Both the position numbers and the translations under genes were made by a program. This document shows, piece by piece, positions 1 through 6,765 of a DNA stretch of 7,121 nucleotides; the stretch's first letter is position 1; the number at the start of each line of letters is the position of its first letter. This DNA comes from Lachnospiraceae bacterium (GTDB lineage Bacteria > Bacillota > Clostridia > Lachnospirales > Lachnospiraceae). The DNA lies in the NCBI GenBank assembly GCA_022798035.1, contig JAAWLS010000122.1, forward strand, positions 1 to 7,121, given 5' to 3'. The notes under the pieces were generated by a model. It saw nothing but the letters and a program-made list of their open reading frames with translations, did no database searches and was not told where the DNA came from.

Positions 1-2148
1 GAGGTGCGAGATTATGATGGATTTTGGTGTTGCTGTTCCGGTAATCTTTTTGCTGTTCTTCTTTGCAGACTTCACTGTAATTACATTGGCATCTCCAACA
101 TTTGAGCGTGAGCTCTGAATAGAAATTTCTTTCGTAGCTTCCGGATTACTCAGAGTGTTGTTTTTAATGCCGTTGCAGGTAGAATTGGAATACAATACGA
201 TTCCGTATTTCTTATGATTTATGATTGTATTCTTCTCCATCTTTTTCACAGTTGCTCCATTGCTGTAAATGCCATACTGTCCATTCTTGTTAATCTTGTT
301 TTTAGACAGGCTGCTTACATTTGCTCCGTCTTTAATCTGAATTCCGGAACTCTTATTATCCTTTATGGTACAAGACTGAATGTTTGCTTTTCCACTCTTG
401 ATATTCATTCCATACTCATTACATCTGCTGATAACAGCTCCTTTTACTGTAATATCTGCATTTTCAAAAGTTACGATTCCACACTCTTTGCTGGTCTGAA
501 TCTTATCTCCCTCTATTGTTGCTTTAGACTTGTTGTAAACATAAATTCCATTTTGACCGGAATCGCTGATATCATTCTTCTTAATAACCGCTTGGGAATT
601 ATCGCCAACACAGATTCCACATTTTTTATTTTTCTGGATGGTATTGTTTTCAATGTATTTTGCATTACATTTGTCATTCACCATAATTCCATGTTGTTTA
701 TTATTGTTGATTGTATTCCCTTTTATTCGCAGCGTCACAGATTCTCTTCCGCCAATTCCATGTCTTCCGTTATTCTGAATCACACAGCCCTTAATGGTTG
801 CAGAAGTTCCTTTTCCAAAAGGAGAAACACCGCAGACTGTATTTCCCTCTGTTCTTGCTTTATTTAACTCCAGAGACGCTCCTTGGAATACGCCAACTCC
901 ATGACCGGACTCTCCCTCAGAAGATTTTTTTGGCTTTAATCCATTGTTGCTGAAAACGCCATACTTAATTTTCACTTTGGAAGATTTTCCTGAAATAGAA
1001 ACGCCGTTCCAGTTATTGCGTTCCACTTTGTTGCCTTTTGTCTGACTGGAACACTCCATATTAACAGAAGAGCCTGAAATTGTAATACCATGCTCTTTAC
1101 TTCCAGTCACTGTTGTGTTCTTGATGCTTCCGCTGCTGCCTTTTGAGAACACAATTCCGCTGCCGCCGTTTCCAGCGCAGACAACATTGTCTATGGTTGC
1201 TTTTGATTTGGAGTCACTCACTACAATTCCATTTTCTTTATTATTCTGTACCTGAGCTCTTCCCTGAATTGTTACGGATGATTTTTTCTGCACATAAATT
1301 CCGTATTCCTTGTTGCTCTTCATTTTACCGCCGGAAATGCTTCTCACTTTTGCACTCTTATAAACGGCAATTCCATGCGCCGTATTTGATACGAAATCTG
1401 AATTAGTGATTTTCTTAACCTCAGCACCGCTTACTGTAATTCCTGTGTCTCCATTTGTGGATATTGTAGATTTGCTGATATTAGAAATCACCGCAGAGTC
1501 ATCCACATATATGCCGCTTTTACTATTGTTGGAGATACTGCATCCTTCGATAGCTGCAATTTTGCTCTTCTGACCGATACGCATACCATGTTCTTTTACA
1601 TTCTTTATGGTACAGCTCTTAATTGTAATATTATCTGCTTTGTAGAACACAAAACCATTTTTAACCTTCCTGGCTGCATCCCAGGTTCCGCCCTCAATAG
1701 TAGTATTCTTAATACTCTCCTGGGCCCCTGTTGTTATCATATAATCCATGTTGGAAGATACTGTAATGGTGGCTCCGGCAGCCGCAATTTTCACATTGGA
1801 TATCAGACGAATGGGCTGTTTTAATTTATAGTTTCCGCTTGGAATCTTTATGGTAGCTCCGACAGTTCCATTCTTTTTACACTCTTTCAAAGCATTATTC
1901 AGAGCTGTAGAGATATCTCCGCCTCCTGAAACTTTAAGAGTAATAGTAGTTCCTCCCTGAGCTCCCTTCACCATATCAGAAGCCTTATAACTCTGAACTC
2001 CCGTCGTCTCCTCAGATAATGCATTCCAGTCTGTCGATTCCATAACCTGCTCCTGCTCTACAGAAGCTGCCTCCACCATGGGCATTCCAACCTGACTGGA
2101 AACTCCCACACTTGCACACAGCAAAGCAACTAGTACCCGCTTTTTCAT
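1..2148 (-). CDS. Secreted right-handed parallel beta-helix repeat protein (partial, C-terminus beyond left edge)
   Basis: The frame is open from an ATG at 2148 to the left edge: 716 codons with no stop. AAGGAG lies 10 nt upstream of the ATG. Residues 1-27 form a signal peptide: basic MKKR, a hydrophobic stretch (VLVALLCASVGV) and a VEA cleavage motif, so the product is exported. Residues about 70-135 look like the entry to a pectate-lyase-like beta-helix, with an IPSGNYKL segment. Residues 145-672 contain 20 rungs anchored by a Gly-Ile/Val step every 22-24 residues, the PbH1/Beta_helix pattern. From about residue 688 a new segment with ITGTATPKS resembles the start of a bacterial Ig-like (Big_6-type) domain; this is tentative. 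It is last in the visible operon, 55 bp after the glycerophosphotransferase gene. Beta-helix proteins include polysaccharide lyases, epimerases and adhesins; I see no catalytic motif that chooses between them. Fold confidence is high; function is unknown. Confidence 0.9.
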   Translation of the reverse strand, partial: MKKRVLVALLCASVGVSSQVGMPMVEAASVEQEQVMESTDWNALSEETTGVQSYKASDMVKGAQGGTTITLKVSGGGDISTALNNALKECKKNGTVGATIKIPSGNYKLKQPIRLISNVKIAAAGATITVSSNMDYMITTGAQESIKNTTIEGGTWDAARKVKNGFVFYKADNITIKSCTIKNVKEHGMRIGQKSKIAAIEGCSISNNSKSGIYVDDSAVISNISKSTISTNGDTGITVSGAEVKKITNSDFVSNTAHGIAVYKSAKVRSISGGKMKSNKEYGIYVQKKSSVTIQGRAQVQNNKENGIVVSDSKSKATIDNVVCAGNGGSGIVFSKGSSGSIKNTTVTGSKEHGITISGSSVNMECSSQTKGNKVERNNWNGVSISGKSSKVKIKYGVFSNNGLKPKKSSEGESGHGVGVFQGASLELNKARTEGNTVCGVSPFGKGTSATIKGCVIQNNGRHGIGGRESVTLRIKGNTINNNKQHGIMVNDKCNAKYIENNTIQKNKKCGICVGDNSQAVIKKNDISDSGQNGIYVYNKSKATIEGDKIQTSKECGIVTFENADITVKGAVISRCNEYGMNIKSGKANIQSCTIKDNKSSGIQIKDGANVSSLSKNKINKNGQYGIYSNGATVKKMEKNTIINHKKYGIVLYSNSTCNGIKNNTLSNPEATKEISIQSSRSNVGDANVITVKSAKKNSKKITGTATPKSIIISHL
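133..1716 (-). repeat. Twenty-rung PbH1-type beta-helix repeat region
   Basis: These are degenerate protein-level repeats at residues 145-672. The anchoring Gly falls at residues 188, 212, 236, 259, 283, 307, 331, 354, 382, 417, 440, 464, 487, 511, 534, 557, 580, 602, 626 and 649. Spacing is 22-24 residues except for steps of 28 and 35 around residues 354-417. A typical rung reads: hydrophobic-x-N-x-I, then NNK-x-x-G-I-x-V. The residue before Gly is usually His, Tyr, Asn, Cys or Ser. DNA identity between rungs is low, so this is an ancient protein repeat, not a recent tandem duplication. Confidence 0.9.
2068..2148 (-). other. Sec signal peptide of the beta-helix protein
   Basis: Residues 1-27 show a short basic head (KKR), a hydrophobic core at about residues 5-16, and a small-residue site VEA at 25-27 followed by A-S. 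Cleavage is predicted after A27 or A28. There is no lipobox: C11 lies inside the hydrophobic core, so a lipoprotein is unlikely. The site was predicted by eye. Confidence 0.8.
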
Positions 2149-2158
2149 AACTTAGTTT

Positions 2159-2164
2159 CTCCTT
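2159..2164 (-). promoter_or_regulatory. Ribosome binding site of the beta-helix gene
   Basis: AAGGAG (minus strand) stands 10 nt upstream of the ATG at 2148. It supports that start, which also places the signal peptide exactly at the N-terminus. The surrounding 55-bp gap (2149-2203) is only about 18% G+C by hand count. No hairpin followed by a T-run is seen, so there is no evident terminator between this gene and the preceding one. Confidence 0.75.
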
Positions 2165-2203
2165 TCAAATATAATCTTTTAGATAATTAAAATTTACAAT
2201 TAC

Positions 2204-4153
2204 CTACAAAATCCCTGTCTCTACCAGCTTCTGGTGAATGCGCTCTATATTTTTCCCATCACAGAATTCATTGATGCTCTGATAGCATACTTCGTTTTCC
2301 TGACTTCTCGCTCTGTCCAAAAGAATTTCCCCCTTAACAACGATATTCTTCAAGACCTGCTCTAAAGCGTCCAAATCAAAAACCCTGGCTCCAATGTATT
2401 CTTCCTGAGACGGAATCAATTTACCGCTTTCCATTTCATACAGTTCCAAATCCGGCTGGTAAAAAACAACTCCTCCTCCTTGATAAAATACATTATAACA
2501 TACGGAAGAATAATCTGTCACTAAAAGTTTTGCCACTTTCAGCACCTCAGAAATAGGCTCCTTCCACACAGAGTCTTTCATATTTGTACCGGCCAGCAAA
2601 TCCACCACTTTCGGGTGGGGCACAATGATAATTTTAGATGCATCCATATATTTCTCTAAAATCTGATAAATTCGGATGACATTTTTATAATACTCTGACT
2701 GTTCAAAATCCAGCAGATGTTCTTCGTAAGTTTTCCAGGTAAGCATAATCACTGCCTTATCCTCAGAGTCCTGATTGATATGCTTGTAGTCTATCTTGCT
2801 GAAAATAGGCAGTCCCGTATTCCAAATACGCTCTTCCGGAAGATGCAGCATATCGCATACTACATCTTTTTCTTTCTCGCTTCCCACTATGATATATTCC
2901 GGTTCTCCCTCTTTTCCCACCACAAAAGTAGAGGAAGGCCCCTGACATTTCAAATAGGTAACTCCGTGCTGCAGGAAAATAAAGGGATGCTCACAGGTAC
3001 TTTTCCTAAAATACTTGTTGTTGGACCTCAAAATATTGAGATGCGCCGGAGCCTCCGTAGAAATATAGTAATTCACCCGGTACAAAAGCCAGTAATATTT
3101 GAGAGAGTATTTTCGAACTACATTTTTCTCCTTCTTGATGCGCTGATAGTCCTCGGAATGTTCATCAATAATATAGTAGTTCCGGGATGCGGTACTGTTT
3201 TGAGCCATCAAAAATAAATCGAAAGTTCCCTCTTCTGCTTTCTCCGCAAATTTTTCATAGAAGAGATTGACATTCCTGCCATGCTTAGAGCGCCATCTTC
3301 CTAGATGATAAAATAACCAGGAAACGCCTCTGCTCTCCATTAACTTAAACCACAGCCGGTTCTCCACCGCCTCTTTCAGTCTCTTTACAATAGAAAAATT
3401 TCCGCGGTCTGTTCTTCTGAGATGAATGGCAAAGTCTTTCATATAGCAGCTCTTGTAAGGCGCATAGTAATGCCGGATATTGGCATTTTTCTTCCGGAAT
3501 CTCTTACCAATACGATAATCCAGCTCCACGCCGTCGACATTCAGTATCATATTCAGCGTATTATTAATCTGTGTATCGTCCGTCAGCAGAGATTCCAAAG
3601 GGACTTTAAAATGATGCACCTGTCCCTGCAGTAGTAATTTCCATTTTGGAATAATCCCGGTTCCTATCTTTATCTTAGATTCCTGATAGTTTTTCTCGTC
3701 AATATAAAAACGCTGTTCCTGAATTGGAATTTCATAGGCATTCCTGAAATATCCAAGCAGATAAAGAGATAAATATTTCCTGCTCAGCCCCAAATGCAGC
3801 ACTTTATAAGAAAAATTCACCAGTTCCTTGTAAAACCTGCTCTTAAGACGATAGGAATACCATATCCTATTTTCATCTGACCATACAGCTAATACGGCCT
3901 CGTCATTTTCGTTTTCTATAGGAGGTATGGAACTATCCTCATCCTCAAAGTCGTTCAGCGCAATCTGCTGAGGTTCCATATAAAATACTGTATTCTTCTG
4001 GTCCTGACCCTTGGCCTTTATTTTCGTCCTATATTTTCTATTAAACACCAGCATTCTGACGTCAATTTCCTCTGTGTCCTGTGGCGTCATTCTCGCCCTG
4101 ACACACTGTATCTTTAATATATCATTCTGAAATTCCACACAAATTTTGCTCAA
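2204..4153 (-). CDS. CDP-glycerol:polyol glycerophosphotransferase family protein (TagB/TagF-like)
   Basis: This 649-aa protein carries the Glyphos_transf (PF04464) hallmarks in its C-terminal half (about residues 290-645). These are FLQHG with H396, VPHP with H513, and a TDYSS motif at 546-550 followed by a Gly-rich segment. In characterised TagF, the His of the HG motif and a second downstream His are required for transferring glycerol-phosphate from CDP-glycerol to a polyol-phosphate acceptor. The enzyme is therefore predicted to add glycerol-phosphate (or a related polyol-phosphate) units to a lipid-linked polymer at the inner membrane face. Residues 1 to about 285 are an extra N-terminal region I cannot assign, with an acidic linker at about residues 67-86. 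No signal peptide is seen. The start is TTG at 4153, with AGGGAG 7 nt upstream; the first in-frame ATG is residue 22 and lacks as good a site. Only 11 bp separate it from the Stealth gene. Donor and acceptor specificity cannot be read from sequence. Confidence 0.88.
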   Translation of the reverse strand: MSKICVEFQNDILKIQCVRARMTPQDTEEIDVRMLVFNRKYRTKIKAKGQDQKNTVFYMEPQQIALNDFEDEDSSIPPIENENDEAVLAVWSDENRIWYSYRLKSRFYKELVNFSYKVLHLGLSRKYLSLYLLGYFRNAYEIPIQEQRFYIDEKNYQESKIKIGTGIIPKWKLLLQGQVHHFKVPLESLLTDDTQINNTLNMILNVDGVELDYRIGKRFRKKNANIRHYYAPYKSCYMKDFAIHLRRTDRGNFSIVKRLKEAVENRLWFKLMESRGVSWLFYHLGRWRSKHGRNVNLFYEKFAEKAEEGTFDLFLMAQNSTASRNYYIIDEHSEDYQRIKKEKNVVRKYSLKYYWLLYRVNYYISTEAPAHLNILRSNNKYFRKSTCEHPFIFLQHGVTYLKCQGPSSTFVVGKEGEPEYIIVGSEKEKDVVCDMLHLPEERIWNTGLPIFSKIDYKHINQDSEDKAVIMLTWKTYEEHLLDFEQSEYYKNVIRIYQILEKYMDASKIIIVPHPKVVDLLAGTNMKDSVWKEPISEVLKVAKLLVTDYSSVCYNVFYQGGGVVFYQPDLELYEMESGKLIPSQEEYIGARVFDLDALEQVLKNIVVKGEILLDRARSQENEVCYQSINEFCDGKNIERIHQKLVETGIL

Positions 4154-4160
4154 GATTTTT

Positions 4161-4166
4161 CTCCCT
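4161..4166 (-). promoter_or_regulatory. Ribosome binding site deciding the TTG start of the glycerophosphotransferase
   Basis: AGGGAG (minus strand) lies 7 nt upstream of the TTG at 4153 and overlaps the TAG stop (4165-4167) of the Stealth gene. The overlap suggests translational coupling. It favours the TTG over the first in-frame ATG (4090), where only a weak purine stretch precedes the codon. Confidence 0.7.
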
Positions 4167-5175
4167 ATATCTCGAAACCGGATTTTTCAGGCAGCAATTG
4201 CTGAAAAGCATCCTGCACTTCCCGTTTCTTCCTTTCAAAATTCTCAGTGTAAATCGTATCATTGACACAAATCAGCTTATATTTTCCCTCCCGAACAGAA
4301 TTCAAAGCCAACTGATAATTTCTCTCTTTAATATGAAAACAGCGGCCGATTTTCATGGAACGCGGAATAAAGTTTCCGCTTGCCAGCTGCCAGTACTTAA
4401 TCAGCCATTGATTTACATTTGACTTGGTACGAAACTTGTCCATACAGGTGGCCCGCAGCGTCTCCTCCTCCAGCTTCCACACTTCCTTAAAGGTACTCTT
4501 GCGGAAATTGCTGGGAAGATGATTGTAATAAAATCCTGGAAACCAGGGCCAAATCATCAATGCAGTGGTTCGAACCAGACTCTTCCAGCCATTGATGGGA
4601 TGATACCATTTCCGGAAATTCTTCTTAAAACATTCTTTTTTATCAAAATGGATATTTATCAGCTCAACATCGTTGCCATTGAAAAATCCGGCACTCTTTT
4701 TACCAAAATAAATACAGTTCAGTGCAAACACATCCCTCGGAATCCCATTTTTGAAAAAATCCTCAGGCGTCACATGATTTGTAATGAACATATCGTCATT
4801 AAAGTAAACAAAATGTTCTGCCAGCCCCTTGATTCTGTGAAGATTCATCTCAATGGTGTTGGCGTTAAAAGTGGGCAGAAATTCCTCCGGAATATAGTCC
4901 TTGTGATTGACAATATTCAATTTGGGATGGTTCACATTCAGCCATGGAGGCAGATGTCCCCAGGTAACAAAATGAATTTTATTCACCCATGGGGCAAATT
5001 TTTCCACTCCCCGGAACCAATACTGGAGATTGTCCCAGCTTCGATAACGGATTACGGTGCTGTCGCCTTTATCGTTGCTCTCATCATATTTGTCTTTTTC
5101 TTTCTGCCATTCCGGGTCATTTCCATCCACCCAAATCAGCACAAAATCAATTTTTGGTCTCTTTTTCTTTTTCAT
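4165..5175 (-). CDS. Stealth-family sugar-1-phosphate transferase (capsule/teichoic phosphotransferase)
   Basis: This 336-aa protein shows the conserved regions of the Stealth family in order. CR1 is at about residues 8-24, with IDFVLIWVDGNDPEW. CR2 is at about 47-150, including the diagnostic YFNDDMFI at 124-131. A CR3-like segment is at about 219-267, starting HLPSNFRKS. A CR4-like ICVND is at 302-306. Characterised relatives are Neisseria SacB, streptococcal WefC and the eukaryotic GlcNAc-1-phosphotransferase GNPTAB. They transfer a hexose-1-phosphate from a nucleotide sugar to a hydroxyl, creating a phosphodiester. The same chemistry is predicted here, on the cytoplasmic side during polymer assembly; the sugar is not predictable. 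The N-terminus is lysine-rich (MKKKKRPK) with no signal peptide. The ATG at 5175 has GGGAGG 5 nt upstream. It lies 45 bp after the adenylation gene and 11 bp before the glycerophosphotransferase, clearly one transcription unit. Confidence 0.92.
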   Translation of the reverse strand: MKKKKRPKIDFVLIWVDGNDPEWQKEKDKYDESNDKGDSTVIRYRSWDNLQYWFRGVEKFAPWVNKIHFVTWGHLPPWLNVNHPKLNIVNHKDYIPEEFLPTFNANTIEMNLHRIKGLAEHFVYFNDDMFITNHVTPEDFFKNGIPRDVFALNCIYFGKKSAGFFNGNDVELINIHFDKKECFKKNFRKWYHPINGWKSLVRTTALMIWPWFPGFYYNHLPSNFRKSTFKEVWKLEEETLRATCMDKFRTKSNVNQWLIKYWQLASGNFIPRSMKIGRCFHIKERNYQLALNSVREGKYKLICVNDTIYTENFERKKREVQDAFQQLLPEKSGFEI

Positions 5176-5220
5176 AGGAACCTCCCAATCCAGTTTTCCT
5201 TCTCCTGTCCTTCTTACATA

Positions 5221-6747
5221 TCACATTCCATTGATGTGGCATTCTCTCAGCCGGACACGGTCAATTTTTCCATTTTTATTCAAAGGCAGCTGCTCCATCC
5301 ATTCCATTCGGTTCGGAAACATATATTTGGGCAAAGCCTGATTCAAACTGCGGAGCAGTTTTTTGTCACATTCCTCCGCCGCCTGATAAAACAACACAAT
5401 TTTCTCTTCTCTCTCATCATAAATACAGCATGCAGCCTCCACAAATTCCAGAGCATTGATGGCTGTCTCCACTTCCCCCAGTTCAATTCGATGTCCCATA
5501 TGCTTAATCTGGTCATCTTTCCTGGAGACAAATATCAAATTCCCATCCTCTCCATAACGGCCCAAATCTCCGGTACAATATATCAGCTCCGGCCAGGCCT
5601 TATTTAAGGGATTTTGAATAAACGCTTCTCTCGTTCTCTCCTGCTCATTGTAATATCCCAAAGCCAGACAGGTTCCTCTCACACAGATTTCCCCAGTCTC
5701 CCCTAAGGGAACTTCCTGCCTGCGTTCCTCATCCAGCAGTAAAATTTCCGTATTCTCAAAGGCAGTGCCGATGGGAAGGACCTCCTGGTCCTCGAAAGAG
5801 CGCTCCACTTTATAATACGTGCAGTTACAGGTGATTTCCGTAGGCCCATACAGATTTATGTAAGTGACGTCCGGAAGATACTTTCTCCAGTAATTCAGCA
5901 CTTTATTTGACATGACTTCTCCTGAAAACATTACTGTTTTCAAATATTGAGGCATCATCTGCGAAAACACGTTGAGATTCTCTACAATCCGCAGAACAGA
6001 AGCCGCCCAGATTGCCGTATTGATTTTGTGCCGGTTCAATCCGTCGATGAGTCTGCCTGGCATGGAAAACATCACTTTAGGCAGCACATGCATGCTCCCG
6101 CCGTTTTTCAGTGTAGAATAAATATCTTTCACAGAAACATCAAAATCAAAAGGGGCCTGATTGCCCAGCACAATATTCTCGTCCAGCCCAAAGGTTTCCT
6201 GAAAATGTTCTATAAGGTCTATCACAGACCGGTGGCACACCAGCACTCCTTTTGGAACCCCGGTGGAGCCTGAGGTAAATATCGCATACAAAGGGTTTGT
6301 GTCAATTTCCAACTGGAAAATCTTCTCTAATGCTTCCTCTTGAATTTCTGCCTTTTTCAGGCACTCCAAATCCAAAACAAGACCGTCAAATTCCATCTTA
6401 TCCAATACTTTTTTTGTCTTTTCCGTAGCTATCACTGCAGAAGGATGTAAGGTCTGAAATATCAATTCTATTCTTTTTGCAGGCATTTTGCAGTCCACCG
6501 GAACATAGAAATTACCACTGTACACTACGCCGAAAAAGCCTATCAGACTGTCCACATCCCGCTCAATCAGCACCACAACGGGATTTTTCCTTCCTATCTT
6601 GTAGGTACAGGACAAACTACTGGCAACTGCCCTGGCCGTATTTCGAAAATCTCTGTAAGTAATCTCATGTTCTTCATCTGCAAACACTTTTTTGTCTGGA
6701 AATCTCTCCGCCGATTTTTCCAAATATTCCAATACATTTTTCTGCAT
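5221..6747 (-). CDS. Stand-alone amino-acid adenylation enzyme, DltA-like
   Basis: This 508-aa member of the ANL superfamily has essentially the length of DltA (about 500-510 aa). Core motifs are in order: A3 FTSGSTGVPKG at 157-167, A4 FDVSVKD at 202-208, A5 NLYGPTE at 298-304, A7 YCTGDLG at 390-396, A8 around RKDDQIKHMGHRIELGEVE (409-427) with hinge D411, and A10 NKNGKIDR with catalytic K494. D203 occupies the position that binds the substrate alpha-amino group in amino-acid-activating members, so an amino acid rather than a fatty acid is likely. The NQAPF-FDVSVKDIY context closely recalls DltA, D-alanine--poly(phosphoribitol) ligase. The expected reaction is amino acid + ATP to aminoacyl-AMP, then transfer to a carrier thiol. 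No carrier (PCP/DltC) domain is fused and none is encoded in this window. The ATG at 6747 is preceded by AGGAGA at 10 nt. The gene starts 18 bp after the ABC ATPase and probably supplies an amino-acid decoration for the polymer made by its neighbours. Confidence 0.88.
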   Translation of the reverse strand: MQKNVLEYLEKSAERFPDKKVFADEEHEITYRDFRNTARAVASSLSCTYKIGRKNPVVVLIERDVDSLIGFFGVVYSGNFYVPVDCKMPAKRIELIFQTLHPSAVIATEKTKKVLDKMEFDGLVLDLECLKKAEIQEEALEKIFQLEIDTNPLYAIFTSGSTGVPKGVLVCHRSVIDLIEHFQETFGLDENIVLGNQAPFDFDVSVKDIYSTLKNGGSMHVLPKVMFSMPGRLIDGLNRHKINTAIWAASVLRIVENLNVFSQMMPQYLKTVMFSGEVMSNKVLNYWRKYLPDVTYINLYGPTEITCNCTYYKVERSFEDQEVLPIGTAFENTEILLLDEERRQEVPLGETGEICVRGTCLALGYYNEQERTREAFIQNPLNKAWPELIYCTGDLGRYGEDGNLIFVSRKDDQIKHMGHRIELGEVETAINALEFVEAACCIYDEREEKIVLFYQAAEECDKKLLRSLNQALPKYMFPNRMEWMEQLPLNKNGKIDRVRLRECHINGM

Positions 6748-6765
6748 TCTTTTTCTCTCTCCTGA

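Noticed and set aside
214..867. A 217-codon plus-strand open frame, with smaller ones at 1143-1406 and 1588-1824
   Set aside because: All are antisense to the beta-helix gene. Their Ser/Ile/Leu/Cys-rich translations are a by-product of the repeated Asn/Gly/Ile codons on the other strand.
133..1716. CRISPR array or tandem DNA repeat suggested by the recurring TTCCAT/AATTCC-like words
   Set aside because: The recurrence is every 66-72 bp, in frame, and degenerate. It reflects protein-level beta-helix rungs (Asn/Gly-Ile codons), not identical repeats with spacers.
2149..2203. Possible separate promoter for the beta-helix gene (TTGTAA and TATATT-like hexamers)
   Set aside because: The best pairs have 19-20 bp spacing and sit in sequence that is only about 18% G+C, where such matches occur by chance. 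The start site would fall in or next to the Shine-Dalgarno sequence.
2717..3217. A 166-codon plus-strand open frame
   Set aside because: It is antisense to the catalytic domain of the glycerophosphotransferase, with no plausible ribosome site or domain.
4519..5607. A 362-codon plus-strand open frame antisense to the Stealth and adenylation genes
   Set aside because: It lies opposite two genes with clear family motifs, spans their junction, and its translation shows no recognisable domain. Long antisense frames like this arise from codon bias.
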